DNA of 64,000 nucleotides, from positions 1-64,000 of the forward strand of contig CAYJLF010000016.1 in NCBI GenBank assembly GCA_964371055.1, read 5' to 3'. Source of the DNA: CAYJLF01 sp964371055 (GTDB taxonomy: Bacteria > Eisenbacteria > RBG-16-71-46 > CAIMUX01). The notes beneath the pieces are model-generated. The model searched no databases. It worked only from the letters and a program-made list of their open reading frames with translations, and was not told the DNA's origin. Positions 52,859 to 62,565 of this stretch are shown here, piece after piece (within the stretch, counting starts at the first letter, position 1; every line of letters begins with the position of its first letter). Made by a program: the position numbers and the translations under genes.

Positions 52859-54577
52859 ATGCACGTTGCCCGGAGTCTCCCCTCCCCCCGCCGGTTTCTC
52901 GCCACCGCTCGGCTCTGCGGAGCGGCGGCCGGCCTTGCAGGTCTCATCGTCGGGCTCGTCGCGCCGGTCATGGCAGCCCCCCGGACCGCGCTCGAGGTGA
53001 TAGAACCCCACCGCATCGTCAGCCCCGACGGTCACGAGTCGGCGACGAGCTTTGCGCGCCCGGCCACGGCGGAGGAGCGCCAGGATCTCGCGCACAGCCC
53101 GGACGGATGGGTGCAGGCCGATCCGCGCGCCTCCTACAGCCGGGGCACGGTCCCTTACTCGCTCGCGCCGAGCTGGATCTCCGCCCGGACGCGCGCCTGC
53201 GGCGGACTGGCGTGGGGGGACGCCGACCATGACGGCGACCTCGACCTCGCGGTCGGGACCTACTACGCCAACATGTATCCGCCGATTGTCGACTACTACA
53301 ACTACATCTACCTGAACGACGGCGGCACGCTCTCCGATCCGCCGCAGTGGATCACGCCGGACCAGAAGCACACGGGAGACGTCTGGTGGGGACTCGTCGA
53401 TGCCGACGCCTACCCGGACCTCTTCTTCGGCAACGGCAGCGACGCGCTCCACCCCAGCCAGGTCTTCTACGGGCAGGACGGCCTGCTCCCCACGACCGCC
53501 GGGTGGACCTGCGCGACCGGCAACTGGGTCGTCGACACCGACCCGTGCGACTTCGACGGCGACGGCGATCTCGACCTCGCCTTCGCCAACCAGGGGACTT
53601 CGGCCGTCCCTTACCGTCCGACCACCCTGCATCGCAATCATGGCAACGGTCTCGAGACGAGCCCATGGTGGTCCTCTTCCCAGGTCGGCATCACCAACTC
53701 GGCCGACTGGGCCGATCTCGACGGCGACTCCCGACCCGACCTCGCGGTCGCCGGCTGGGTCAACTGGCAGAGCGGCGTCTTCCGCAATCTCGGAACGACC
53801 CTCGAAACCGGATTCGCCTGGACGACCGGCCACCCCGAACGCACCGACAAGGGAATCGGCTGGAGCGACGTGAACGGCGACCACCTTCCCGACCTCCTGG
53901 TCGGAGGCAACGGCGATCCCGACTGGCTCTTCCTCAACGAAGGATCGATGCTGGAGGCTCTGCCCTCCTGGGCTTCGGGCGAGTCGTTCCATGGCTGCCA
54001 GGAGCTGCTCTGGTGGGATGTCGATCGCGACGGGGACGAGGACCTCTGCACCGCGCACTTCACGACGGGACATGTCCGCATCTATCTGAACGAGTCGGGC
54101 GTGCTCTCCGGAACCGCGGACTGGCAGTACGACGACGCCTCGGGCGCGACCGCGATCGCGTTCGGCGACCTGAACGGCGACACGATGCCCGACCTCGCAG
54201 TCGGCGTCGCCAACGGTCCGGTCAAGGTCTTCCTCAATACCGGGACTCCGACGGGCGTGCCGGAGACGGCGCTGGACCTTCCAACCGCCGGGCTTCGGAT
54301 CGTCGCGGGACCAAATCCCTTCCGCGACCGCCTCCACCTGCGGATCGAGAGTGCGCGGCCGGTGGACTCGGCCCGGCTGCAGGTGAATGACGTCAGCGGA
54401 CGGGTTGTTGCACGCGACGAGCTCCGTCTCCGGGGAGAGCGCACGGCGAGCTGGGACTGGATCACTCCGGCGGGCGCGCATCTGGCGCCCGGAGTCTACT
54501 TCGTGCGGGTCGAGGCCATGGGCCCCGACGGAGAGCGAAGCTCGACCCGCGCCCGGGTGGTGCGCGTCGGGCGGTGA
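52859..54577 (+). CDS. secreted FG-GAP/VCBS-repeat protein with C-terminal sorting module
   Basis: A 572-residue exported protein. After a long signal (about residues 20-42) there are six or so FG-GAP/VCBS repeats, each with a calcium-binding-type loop (DADHDGDLDL, DFDGDGDLDL, DLDGDSRPDL, DVNGDHLPDL, DVDRDGDEDL, DLNGDTMPDL), expected to form an integrin-like propeller. The last 85 residues begin GPNPFRDRLHLRIES and form a FlgD/Por-type Ig-like sorting module. It is probably surface-attached; the ligand is unknown. GCGGAGG precedes the ATG. Confidence 0.88.
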   Translation: MHVARSLPSPRRFLATARLCGAAAGLAGLIVGLVAPVMAAPRTALEVIEPHRIVSPDGHESATSFARPATAEERQDLAHSPDGWVQADPRASYSRGTVPYSLAPSWISARTRACGGLAWGDADHDGDLDLAVGTYYANMYPPIVDYYNYIYLNDGGTLSDPPQWITPDQKHTGDVWWGLVDADAYPDLFFGNGSDALHPSQVFYGQDGLLPTTAGWTCATGNWVVDTDPCDFDGDGDLDLAFANQGTSAVPYRPTTLHRNHGNGLETSPWWSSSQVGITNSADWADLDGDSRPDLAVAGWVNWQSGVFRNLGTTLETGFAWTTGHPERTDKGIGWSDVNGDHLPDLLVGGNGDPDWLFLNEGSMLEALPSWASGESFHGCQELLWWDVDRDGDEDLCTAHFTTGHVRIYLNESGVLSGTADWQYDDASGATAIAFGDLNGDTMPDLAVGVANGPVKVFLNTGTPTGVPETALDLPTAGLRIVAGPNPFRDRLHLRIESARPVDSARLQVNDVSGRVVARDELRLRGERTASWDWITPAGAHLAPGVYFVRVEAMGPDGERSSTRARVVRVGR

Positions 54578-54579
54578 CT

Positions 54580-56019
54580 TCAGAGGCGTGACTCCCGCGG
54601 GCGGATCCCTTCTCGCCGCAGTCGCTCCTCGTGGACGCGCATCCGCCCGAGAAAGTCGGCGTAGTCCCGCCGTTCCGGCGCCGTCCAGAGCGACTCCGCG
54701 ACGGCGCAGAGGCGCGGAAACGCCATATAGCCGAGGTGGTCCCAATCGAGGATCCGTTCGGTCCAGATACAGGCCTGCCCGCCGAGGACGCGTGCTTCGT
54801 GGGGCGTGCCCGCCAGCTCCGGCGGCACCGGCTCGAACGCATAGGCAGCCTCGAGGTAGACGTCCCGGGGAAAGGCCGGGGGTTCCGTGGCGACGGGCCC
54901 CTGGTAGGAGTCGAGATAGCAGTGCTGGGTCGGGCAGGCGATCACGTCGCGCCCGGCGCGGGCCGCGGCGATCGCGCCATCGAATCCGCGCCAGGACATG
55001 ACGATGACATCTTCGGAGCGATCGGCGGGCTCGCTCGCCGTACCCTCCAGGATCTCGTCCCAGCCGATCGCGATGCGCCCCAGGGAGCGAATCATCCGGG
55101 CCACGCGCCCGATGAACCACGCCTGCAGCTCCTCTCCTGTTCGCAGGCCGTGCCGCTCCATCCGCGCGCGACAGCTCGGGCAGGAGAGCCAGCGGTTCTT
55201 CGGAACCTCGTCGCCTCCGAGGTGGATGTACGGTCCGGGAAAGAGGCCGGCCACCTCCCCCAACACATCCTCGAGGAAGTCGAAGACCGCGTCGTTCCCC
55301 GCGCAGAAGACATCATCGAAGATCCCCCAGGTGTGCGGCACCGGCTCGGCCTGGCCGGTGCACGACAACTCCGGGTAGGCCGCGAGCACGGCGCGGGCGT
55401 GGCCGGGGGTCTCGATCTCCGGGACGACGATCACCCCACGATCGCCGGCATGACGCACCACCTCGCGGATCTCATCCTCGGTGTAGCAGCCGCCGTGCCG
55501 GCTGCCATCGGCCTCGACCCGCCAGGCGGAGACCTCCGCGAGCCGGGGACGGACGCCGACCGGCATTCGCCAGCCCTGGTCATCGGTCAAGTGCCAGTGG
55601 AACCGGTTGAGCTTGTGCGCGGCGCACCAGTCGATCGCCTCGCGCACCCGGGCAGCCGGGAAGAAGTGCCGGACGACATCGAGATGCAGGCCGCGCCAGG
55701 CGAACCGAGGGCCATCCTCGATGATTACTCCGGGCAACCGGCAGGGCCGGGCCGAGTCGGTGTCCGCCGGCAGCAACTGTCGGAGCGTCGTTTCGCCGTG
55801 GAGATACCCGGCCGCGGCGGCGGCCGCGAGCTCGATCCCGCCGGGGCCGATGACCAGACGGTACCCTTCCGGGCCCAGGCGGGCGCAGGGTTGGCCGGGC
55901 GGTTGCCCCTGATCCGCGACGGTCCGCCGCGGACGCGGGAACACCGGATGAAACGCGCCGGTCAGAGAGACGCGCGCCGGTCGCGGCATGAGTCCAAGGA
56001 GCGATTCAGTCCGTTCCAT
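54580..56019 (-). CDS. beta-N-acetylhexosaminidase, family GH20
   Basis: A 479-residue glycoside hydrolase removing terminal N-acetylhexosamine. A shortened N-terminal GH20b-like domain leads to the TIM barrel: RGLHLDVVRHFFP, NRFHWHLTDDQGWR, VIVVPEIETPGHA and the catalytic Asp-Glu pair in IHLGGDEVPK. The end carries GGQACIWTERI and the conserved Trp-rich pocket. No signal peptide is seen, so it is probably cytoplasmic, acting on imported chitin- or peptidoglycan-derived sugars; the MFS gene upstream (22-base gap) may be its importer. Its stop is two bases from the convergent FG-GAP gene. Confidence 0.92.
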   Translation of the reverse strand: MERTESLLGLMPRPARVSLTGAFHPVFPRPRRTVADQGQPPGQPCARLGPEGYRLVIGPGGIELAAAAAAGYLHGETTLRQLLPADTDSARPCRLPGVIIEDGPRFAWRGLHLDVVRHFFPAARVREAIDWCAAHKLNRFHWHLTDDQGWRMPVGVRPRLAEVSAWRVEADGSRHGGCYTEDEIREVVRHAGDRGVIVVPEIETPGHARAVLAAYPELSCTGQAEPVPHTWGIFDDVFCAGNDAVFDFLEDVLGEVAGLFPGPYIHLGGDEVPKNRWLSCPSCRARMERHGLRTGEELQAWFIGRVARMIRSLGRIAIGWDEILEGTASEPADRSEDVIVMSWRGFDGAIAAARAGRDVIACPTQHCYLDSYQGPVATEPPAFPRDVYLEAAYAFEPVPPELAGTPHEARVLGGQACIWTERILDWDHLGYMAFPRLCAVAESLWTAPERRDYADFLGRMRVHEERLRREGIRPRESRL

Positions 56020-56041
56020 TCATCCTCCGGACAGGCGACGG

Positions 56042-57418
56042 TCAGAGACGCAGATCTTCCAGTCCCTGGTGCTCGGGATCGAAGTTGACGAACCGGCGAA
56101 AGGACTGAACCACGAAGAGCGGGAGAAAGCAGATCAGAGCGAAGCCGAAACTCCCCGCAATGACGACGCGGATCGGCAGAAACTCCGCCAGCACGCCGGC
56201 CAGAGCCATCGCGATCGGCATCAGTCCCTGTGACACGGAGCCCAGGAGCGCGAAGGTCTTGCCTCGCATCTCCGGCGGTACCGTCAGCTGCAGCGTGGCC
56301 GGAATGAGGCTGTTGAGCACCGCGGTGGCCCCCCCCGCGGCGAAGACCAGGACCAGCCGCGCGACGTGACTCTCCACCAGGGGGAAGGGGATCAGCATCA
56401 GCATCATCCCCACGCCGCAGGCCTGGAATACCCGGAAGCGCCTCGCGGGCGGGATGTGCACGATCGAACTCAGCGCGAACCCCAGGAAGAGCCCCCCGGT
56501 CAGCAGCGCCATGGTGACTCCGTAGCGGGCGGGTCCCCATCCTTCGGTTCGCTGGAAGAGCGGCAGGAAGAGCGTGATTCCCATCACCGCGAAGAAGTTG
56601 AGCACCATGGCGCAGAGGAAGAGGGCGCGCAGCCCCGAGATCTTCCACACGAAGCTCATCCCCGCGCGTAGATCGCTCCAGAACGGAGGCGGCACGGCCG
56701 GTGATCGGTGGGCGGGGATCCGCACGGCGAACAACGCCAGGGCGGAGACCAGATAGGAGAGCCCGTTGAACAGAAAGAGCCGGCTCGCCCCGATGGCGGC
56801 GAACAGGAATCCGCCCGCGGAGTTTCCAATGACGCCCGCGCCGGTCGAGACCAGGGCCATCGCCGAGTTGGCCTGGACGAGACGCCCGGACGGGACGATA
56901 TCCGGCACCACGGAACCCAGGGCGGGCGTGAAGAAGGCGCCACCGATCCCGATGACCGTCCCGGCGGCGAAGACCATCCAGACCTCCAGCCGGCCGCTGA
57001 ACGCGGCCGTGGCCACGGCGATGACCGCGGCGCCGCGCAGCAGATCCATCCCGATCAGGATCCGCTTCCGATCCAGGCGATCGACCCAGACGCCGGCGAA
57101 GGGACCGATCACGACCCTCGGCAACACCGCGATCGCCATGAGCGATCCCATCAACGCCGTCGATCCCGTGGCCGCCAGGACCCAGAACCCCAGCGCGATC
57201 TCGTAGACGATGTCTCCCAGGCCGGAGACCAGTTGACCTTGCCACAGGAGGGCGAAGTCGCGGCTCCAGAGCCGGCCAGGAACGGAGGCCCCCGGACCGC
57301 TCCCCGGATCGGTCGCCGGAGTCGCTCCATCCTGGCCGGCGATCATCTCACCCCGACCGGCACCTCCACTCCTCACCCCGGCGGACGGACCTGCGGACTC
57401 GAACGACTGCTCCCGCAT
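56042..57418 (-). CDS. MFS transporter (MFS_3 / enterobactin-exporter-like)
   Basis: A 458-residue inner-membrane transporter with about twelve helices after a 50-residue hydrophilic N-terminus. The loop 2-3 motif GVWVDRLDRKRIL and the FALLWQGQLVSGLGD start are typical of the MFS_3 group. The ATG at 57418 has GAGGAGG upstream. It is probably co-transcribed with the GH20 gene. The substrate is not predictable; export of a drug or siderophore is as likely as sugar uptake. Confidence 0.88.
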   Translation of the reverse strand: MREQSFESAGPSAGVRSGGAGRGEMIAGQDGATPATDPGSGPGASVPGRLWSRDFALLWQGQLVSGLGDIVYEIALGFWVLAATGSTALMGSLMAIAVLPRVVIGPFAGVWVDRLDRKRILIGMDLLRGAAVIAVATAAFSGRLEVWMVFAAGTVIGIGGAFFTPALGSVVPDIVPSGRLVQANSAMALVSTGAGVIGNSAGGFLFAAIGASRLFLFNGLSYLVSALALFAVRIPAHRSPAVPPPFWSDLRAGMSFVWKISGLRALFLCAMVLNFFAVMGITLFLPLFQRTEGWGPARYGVTMALLTGGLFLGFALSSIVHIPPARRFRVFQACGVGMMLMLIPFPLVESHVARLVLVFAAGGATAVLNSLIPATLQLTVPPEMRGKTFALLGSVSQGLMPIAMALAGVLAEFLPIRVVIAGSFGFALICFLPLFVVQSFRRFVNFDPEHQGLEDLRL

Positions 57419-57541
57419 CGTGCCTCCTCGACCATCGCGACCTTGTCCCGGCACGGGCGAAATCCTCGCCGGTGTCGCGGAATCGCGCAAGTCTCGCGGT
57501 CGCGGGAGGAGCGCACCGGTCTGCCCGTGGGACGCCCACCG

Positions 57542-57550
57542 TGGTAGACT
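57542..57550 (+). promoter_or_regulatory. leaderless-type promoter of the sigma factor gene
   Basis: TGGTAGACT ends exactly seven bases before the ATG at 57558, the same spacing and -10 hexamer as for the antiporter at 41369. There is no room for a ribosome-binding site. Confidence 0.55.
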
Positions 57551-57557
57551 GGCTGGC

Positions 57558-58160
57558 ATGCGCGATCCGGCCGAGTGGGTTCGTCTCCTCCAGCAGGCCG
57601 ACGAGGAAGCCTGGAAGGAATTCATCCGGGAGTTCTCCCGGTTCGTCCCGATCGTCTCGCGCCGCCTGGGCCTCAGTGCAAGCGAGGGGGGGGAGGTGCT
57701 GCAGGAGATGACCGTCACGGCGCTCCAGTCGATCCAGAACCTGCGAGATCCCGCGCGCCTGGCCTCCTGGACCTTCACCATCGCCAACCGCGCCGCGATC
57801 AATCTGTGGAAGGACCGGAATCGCCGGCGGGCGGGCGACGACGAGATCGACCGTCTGCTGGCCAGGATCCCCTCTGGCCGGCCCACCCCGGACGATCTTC
57901 TGGTTCGCCTCGAGGAGTCACGGATGGTCCGCGAGGCCATGTTGGAGCTGAGTGATCTGTGCCGGCAGTTGCTGGAAGACCTCTTCCTCTCCGAACCACG
58001 GCTGAGCTACCGGGAGATCTCGGAGCGCCGGAGGACGCCGATCGGCAGCATCGGCCCAAACCTCTCCCGCTGCCTGGCACGGCTGCGGCGGGTCCTAAGA
58101 TCGGTATCAAAAAGGGACCCCCGCCCGACTGCCGGGGTGGACGCCGAGCGGCAGGATTGA
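57558..58160 (+). CDS. ECF-type RNA polymerase sigma factor
   Basis: A 200-residue sigma70-family factor. Region 2 runs about residues 18-85 (EFIREFSRFVPIVSRRLGL ... WTFTIANRAAINLWKDRNRR) and region 4 about 125-180 (LELSDLCRQLLEDLFL, LSYREISERRRTPIGSIGPNLSRCLARLRRVL). It heads a cluster with an anti-sigma-like protein and a CHAT protein, and presumably drives their expression and that of other targets. The ATG follows the -10 element directly. Confidence 0.92.
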   Translation: MRDPAEWVRLLQQADEEAWKEFIREFSRFVPIVSRRLGLSASEGGEVLQEMTVTALQSIQNLRDPARLASWTFTIANRAAINLWKDRNRRRAGDDEIDRLLARIPSGRPTPDDLLVRLEESRMVREAMLELSDLCRQLLEDLFLSEPRLSYREISERRRTPIGSIGPNLSRCLARLRRVLRSVSKRDPRPTAGVDAERQD

Positions 58161-58183
58161 ACCAGGACCACAAGGGAGCAGAC

Positions 58184-58903
58184 GTGTCGCCACCGGAACA
58201 CCTGACGGACGAAAGGCTCCTCGACTTTCTGCGAGGAGAGATCGGGATCACGGTCGAGCCGACTCCGGGTGACGGGGAGGCCCTGACCGCCGAGAGAGAC
58301 CATCTCCTTACCTGCTCGTCCTGCGCCGGGCGGGCGAAGGAGTGGCGCGAGCTTCTCTGGAGTCTCGCGCTCTCTTCCCCGGATCCCGATCCCGCGCGCG
58401 TGGCCGAGATCTGGCACGAAGCGAAGCGTCGCGCGGGTCTCGATCCCGCCTCACGTCCGCGGACCCTGGCCGATCGCCTCGGAGCGGAACTCGGCGCGAC
58501 CTTCCGCCGGCTGACGGCATCGTTGCGCACAGAGTCCCTCCAACCCTCGCTCGCGGTGCGTGGCTCGAGCGTGGCAGCTCCCAGGCTGCTGATCTTCGAG
58601 ACCGATGAGCTCGCGGTCTCGCTCTCCATCGCGACCGGTCCCGGGGCGGAACGGGTACGCATCGTGGGTGGAATCACACCGAAGACTTCTCGGGACCTGC
58701 CCCGGGACGGCCGGGTCGCCCTGTTCGCCGGAGAGCAGGTCATCCAGGCGAACGTGACGGAGCAGGGCGAGTTCACGCTCGAGGGGATCCTGGGCGGGGA
58801 TCTCCACCTGGACATCACGCTGGGCACGGATAGGATCGAGATCTCTCCGATCCATCTCGGGGGGAACGCCACCGGGCTCGGGAGGACCGACCGATCGGAG
58901 TGA
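58184..58903 (+). CDS. zinc-finger anti-sigma-like protein with a beta-sandwich C-terminus
   Basis: A 239-residue protein without a membrane segment. The N-terminus has LTDERLLDFLRGE and an HX3CX2C zinc site (H40, C44, C47), as in zf-HC2/ZAS anti-sigma factors. The C-terminal part (about 125-235) is beta-rich (RVRIVGGITPK ... EFTLEGILGGDLHLDITL), like a carboxypeptidase-regulatory domain. The GTG at 58184 has AAGGGAG upstream; the frame before it lies over the sigma gene and is not used. It probably holds the upstream sigma factor in the cytoplasm and overlaps the CHAT gene as GTGA. Confidence 0.78.
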   Translation: MSPPEHLTDERLLDFLRGEIGITVEPTPGDGEALTAERDHLLTCSSCAGRAKEWRELLWSLALSSPDPDPARVAEIWHEAKRRAGLDPASRPRTLADRLGAELGATFRRLTASLRTESLQPSLAVRGSSVAAPRLLIFETDELAVSLSIATGPGAERVRIVGGITPKTSRDLPRDGRVALFAGEQVIQANVTEQGEFTLEGILGGDLHLDITLGTDRIEISPIHLGGNATGLGRTDRSE

Positions 58904-61749
58904 CCGAATCAACCTCCCGGTCACCTATCCCGGACCAGGAGACCGCCGAGCGGAAGCTGGGCGACGTCCGGTGGATCCCGTCGCTGGACGAGGCCACGGC
59001 CCTGCGGGATCTGCTCGCCGCCCACCTTCACTCCGATCCCGGCCTCGCCGATCGCCTCTCGGCCGCGTTCCTGCACACCATCCAGAAGCGCCGGAAGAGC
59101 CCACCGGCCCTTCAGGCCATCGCCTATCGCGCTCGGGCCGAGGCTCTCCTCTATACCGGCCGGCTCAAGGCGGCGCGCAGCGCGTACGAACGCGCCTGCC
59201 GCCATGCCGAAGCGTCCCGTGACGGCCGCCTGCTGGGCCAGATCCTGGTCGGCCGGATCGGGACGTTGCTCGCCATGGGCGACGCGGCTGGCACTGCCCC
59301 CCTGGTCCGCCAGGCTCGAAGGCTTCTCCTCGCCGGCGGAGATGATGACTACCTGCGCCGTCTCTTCATCAACCTCGGCAGCGGCCACTATCACCGGGAG
59401 CGCTATGGTGCGGCCCATCGGGCCAACGCCGAGGCGATCCGCCTCATGGATGCGGCCGGCCAGAGAGACCACGTCTGGGCCTCCGTCCAGCTCAACCAGG
59501 GAATCGCCTGCACCCAGCTCTCGTTGATCGAGGAGGCACGGAGCCGTTTCCACCTGGTGGAGGAGTTCAGCCGAGCGCATGGACTGGATCACTTGTCGGC
59601 CCAGGCGCGCTTCAATCTGGGATCGCTCGAGGCGCTGCGCGGCGACTATCGGGCCGCTCTCACTCTGCTCTCCGGGGCCGACGAGACGTTCGCCCGACAG
59701 GATGCCCGGGACCTCCTAGCCGCCTCCTACCTCGAGCAGGCGCAGATCTATCTCGATCTGGGCATGCCGGCGGAGGCACACGAGCTGGCGGGTCGGGCGT
59801 ATGCCAGCTTCGCCGAGGAGGAGATGCTCCTCGACGCGCAACTGGCGCGACTCGCCGAGGCCCGTTCGCTTCTCCTGCTCGACCGTCCCTCCGCCGCCGC
59901 GGCCCTCCTCACGGATACGCTGCGGTTCTACGAGCAGCGACGCATCCAGCCGCGACGCGCCTACGTTCTCCTGGAGCTGGCCCGAACCTGGGCCGCTCGC
60001 GGCGACCGCGCCCGGGCCAGGGAGGCAGCCCACGGCGCGCTTCGCCTCGCCCGCCGTCCGGGCCTGGAGGTTCTGGACACATCGTGCCGCTGTTTCCTGG
60101 CCGATCTGCTCCTGGCCGCGGGCGAGACGACGAGGGCGAGCGCCACGCTGCGCCCGGCCGTCCTTCGCGAAGGTCACCTCACCGCGCAGGGGCGGATGGC
60201 CCTCCATCAGTCGCTCGGCAGGATCGCCCGGGCCCGCGGTCGGACCCGCGAGGCGCTCGCGGAGTATGGGCGAGCCTCCCGTTACCTCGAGCTCCAGCGG
60301 GCGTTGATTCCCGGCCTCGAGTTGCGCGCCCGGTCGTTCGAGCGGGACGTTTCGGTCTACCACGAACAGATCGCCCTCCTCTCACGGATCCGAGGCGCGC
60401 GGGTGGATCGCCTGCTGGGGCTCATGGAGACCGCCCGCGGTCGCGCCTTCCGCGAACTCCCCTCGGGCGCCGGCGCCGCCGCCGGAGCGGAGTTCCTCGA
60501 CCTGCGGACCGAACTCGCTTCCGTGACCAGGCTCATCGAAGCGGGTGGAGGAAACGCCTCTCCGTCACCGGATCTCGATCCCGTGCGACTCCAGCGACGG
60601 GCCCGGCTTCTGGAGGGGAAGATCTCGTCCCGCTTACGGAGGCTGGAGAGCACGGCCCCGGCGCCGGTCCGGCGGAGAGGCGCCCGCCTGGCGGGGCAAG
60701 TGGGCGAAATGCTGGCTCGGCACGAGTGCTTCGTCGAGTACTTCGTGTCGGACGAACAGATCCTCGTCGTCGTGATCACACGGGAGAACAGCACCCTGCG
60801 GATCCTCGAAGCTCCCGCCTCGCAGATCCGCGGGATCCTCGAGCACCTTCGACTGCAGGTAAATACGATGGCGGCGACCGCGGACAGACCGATCGGGAGC
60901 CTGGACTTCCATCGTCGTCATGCCGAGGCGCGACTCGCCGATCTCTACCGGGACCTGGTGCAGCCGGTCCTCGACCTCGCCGACCAGGTCGTCCCGCCCG
61001 CTGGCCGGGAGCAGGACGAGACGCTTCCGAGGCGGGGGCGACTGATCATCGTGGCCCACGATTGCCTGCACGAGGTGCCTTTCGAGTGCCTGCACGATGG
61101 ATCGGATTACCTGGACGCGGACTGGGAGATCCTCCGCTGCCCTAACGCCGATTTCCTCCTCGATCGGCGGCGCCGGCCGCCCGCGCAGGGAGCCGGCCCA
61201 CCGGTCGTGATTGCGGGGACGCGTCCGGACGCTCCCTGGATCGAGGCCGAATCCAGGGCCGTAGCCCGGCGTTGGTCGCGGGACGGCGCCGGCCTCCTCG
61301 TCGATCCCGACCCGGCCCAGGTGCTGGAAGCGATCTCCTCCGCGGGGCTGGTCCACGTGAGCGCGCACAGCACCTTTCGCCGCGACAACCCGCTCTTCTC
61401 CACCCTCCACTTCCGCGGCGATGTGCTCTTCCTCGCCGACCTCCTGGACATCCGCACCACGGCGGAACTCGTGGTCCTGAGCGCCTGTAGCACCGGCGAG
61501 GTTCTGAGCGGACGCGGCGACGCCCTCCTCGGCGTCGCGCACGCCTTCCTCGCCTGCGGATCGAACAGACTCGTGGCCTCGCTCTGGCGTGTTCATGACG
61601 AAGCGACGGCCGCCTGGATGGATCGTTTCTACGAAAGCTACGCCCTTCGACGCGACCCGGTCGCAGCGCTGCGCCAGGCCGGGCGGGAATTGCGTGCTGC
61701 CTGGCCGCACCCCTTCTACTGGGGCGGCTTCTGCGTCCTCGGTGCCTGA
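58900..61749 (+). CDS. TPR-CHAT caspase-like protease
   Basis: A 949-residue cytoplasmic protein. Residues about 60-480 are TPR-like helical repeats (for example ARAEALLYTGRLKAARSAYE and ARFNLGSLEALRGDYRAALT). A helical linker leads to the CHAT domain (about 620-949), with the catalytic dyad H823 (VHVSAHSTF) and C863 (VVLSACSTGE) and the GDALLGVAHAFLACGSNRLVASLW block. CHAT proteases act in bacterial stress, cell-death and type III-E CRISPR systems. Its GTG start overlaps the anti-sigma-like gene, so the sigma circuit controls it. Confidence 0.9.
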   Translation: MTESTSRSPIPDQETAERKLGDVRWIPSLDEATALRDLLAAHLHSDPGLADRLSAAFLHTIQKRRKSPPALQAIAYRARAEALLYTGRLKAARSAYERACRHAEASRDGRLLGQILVGRIGTLLAMGDAAGTAPLVRQARRLLLAGGDDDYLRRLFINLGSGHYHRERYGAAHRANAEAIRLMDAAGQRDHVWASVQLNQGIACTQLSLIEEARSRFHLVEEFSRAHGLDHLSAQARFNLGSLEALRGDYRAALTLLSGADETFARQDARDLLAASYLEQAQIYLDLGMPAEAHELAGRAYASFAEEEMLLDAQLARLAEARSLLLLDRPSAAAALLTDTLRFYEQRRIQPRRAYVLLELARTWAARGDRARAREAAHGALRLARRPGLEVLDTSCRCFLADLLLAAGETTRASATLRPAVLREGHLTAQGRMALHQSLGRIARARGRTREALAEYGRASRYLELQRALIPGLELRARSFERDVSVYHEQIALLSRIRGARVDRLLGLMETARGRAFRELPSGAGAAAGAEFLDLRTELASVTRLIEAGGGNASPSPDLDPVRLQRRARLLEGKISSRLRRLESTAPAPVRRRGARLAGQVGEMLARHECFVEYFVSDEQILVVVITRENSTLRILEAPASQIRGILEHLRLQVNTMAATADRPIGSLDFHRRHAEARLADLYRDLVQPVLDLADQVVPPAGREQDETLPRRGRLIIVAHDCLHEVPFECLHDGSDYLDADWEILRCPNADFLLDRRRRPPAQGAGPPVVIAGTRPDAPWIEAESRAVARRWSRDGAGLLVDPDPAQVLEAISSAGLVHVSAHSTFRRDNPLFSTLHFRGDVLFLADLLDIRTTAELVVLSACSTGEVLSGRGDALLGVAHAFLACGSNRLVASLWRVHDEATAAWMDRFYESYALRRDPVAALRQAGRELRAAWPHPFYWGGFCVLGA

Positions 61750-61968
61750 AGGGAAACCCACCACCCAACGGCAGACTCCGACGCCCCGCCGCGGCACCAG
61801 AGGAATGCGCCGAATCGTGGCGTCATCGCGGTCCTCGCTGTATCAACGGAGCCCCATCGCCTCACTGCCGGTTGTGGGATGGCGTGGGCCTCCCCAGGGC
61901 GGTGTCGGCCCGCGCGAGGCGGGCGGTCACTCGACGCGCACCCAGGAACACACGGAAGGAGTCAACCG

Positions 61969-62364
61969 ATGAAGAACTGGTTGGGCATGGCGGCGATCCT
62001 GCTGGTCCTCTCTGCGGGCATGGCGTTCGCACAGGTAGGGGCAGTCACAGGCATCGTGGTGGATGGCGACAACAACCCGGTCGAGGGCGCGCGTGTTTCG
62101 CTCTGGCTGGACGGAGCGTGCCAGGAGTATGTGCTGACCGATGCGTCGGGAGCTTTCAGCTTCGTCGACGTGGCCGTCGGCGTCTATGACCTGCGGGCCG
62201 GCAAGCCGCACGTCGGATGTGCCACGGTCGAGGGGGTCGAGGTGCTGGAGGGCGAGGTCACCGACGTCGGCGTGATCGCGCTGGAAGGCAACGGACCCCA
62301 GGAGCCCGGCGGACCGAAGTTCCAGTATCAGAACCAGTTCCAGCACAAGACCGGACAGGAGTAG
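61969..62364 (+). CDS. small secreted carboxypeptidase-regulatory-like protein
   Basis: A 131-residue exported protein. MKNWLGMAAILLVLSAGMAFA is a signal peptide cleaved before QVG. The mature part is a single transthyretin-like/CarboxypepD_reg beta-sandwich (VTGIVVDGDNNPVEGARVSL ... TDASGAFSFVDVAVGVYDL), followed by a polar tail rich in Gln (FQYQNQFQHK). AGGAG precedes the ATG. It lies 219 bases after the CHAT gene and before a terminator, and is a candidate secreted component or target of the cassette. Confidence 0.75.
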   Translation: MKNWLGMAAILLVLSAGMAFAQVGAVTGIVVDGDNNPVEGARVSLWLDGACQEYVLTDASGAFSFVDVAVGVYDLRAGKPHVGCATVEGVEVLEGEVTDVGVIALEGNGPQEPGGPKFQYQNQFQHKTGQE

Positions 62365-62446
62365 GACCCGCGGCGTCGCCGGTCTCCGGCGGCGCCACGA
62401 CCGCATGATGACTCGCGGTGAGTGACCACGCAGTCGAACGACAGAG

Positions 62447-62474
62447 GAGCCGGGCGGATGCAACCGTCCGGCTC
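62447..62474 (+). terminator. rho-independent-type hairpin
   Basis: An 11-bp stem (GAGCCGGGCGG with CCGTCCGGCTC, one G-T pair) with a six-base loop is followed by only a short TT. It lies 82 bases after the small secreted gene and before the convergent subtilase. Confidence 0.6.
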
Positions 62475-62565
62475 TTCGCATGCGTCTCCCCAGCCCCGGT
62501 CAAGGGAGGCACTCAGGGCAGACGGACGAATCGGGGTTCAGCAGGGTGCCGGGGGGTGGCAGAGA

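Noticed and set aside
62536..62551. CAGCAGGGTGC as another copy of the inverted-repeat element end
   Set aside because: The match is about ten bases with no second arm nearby.
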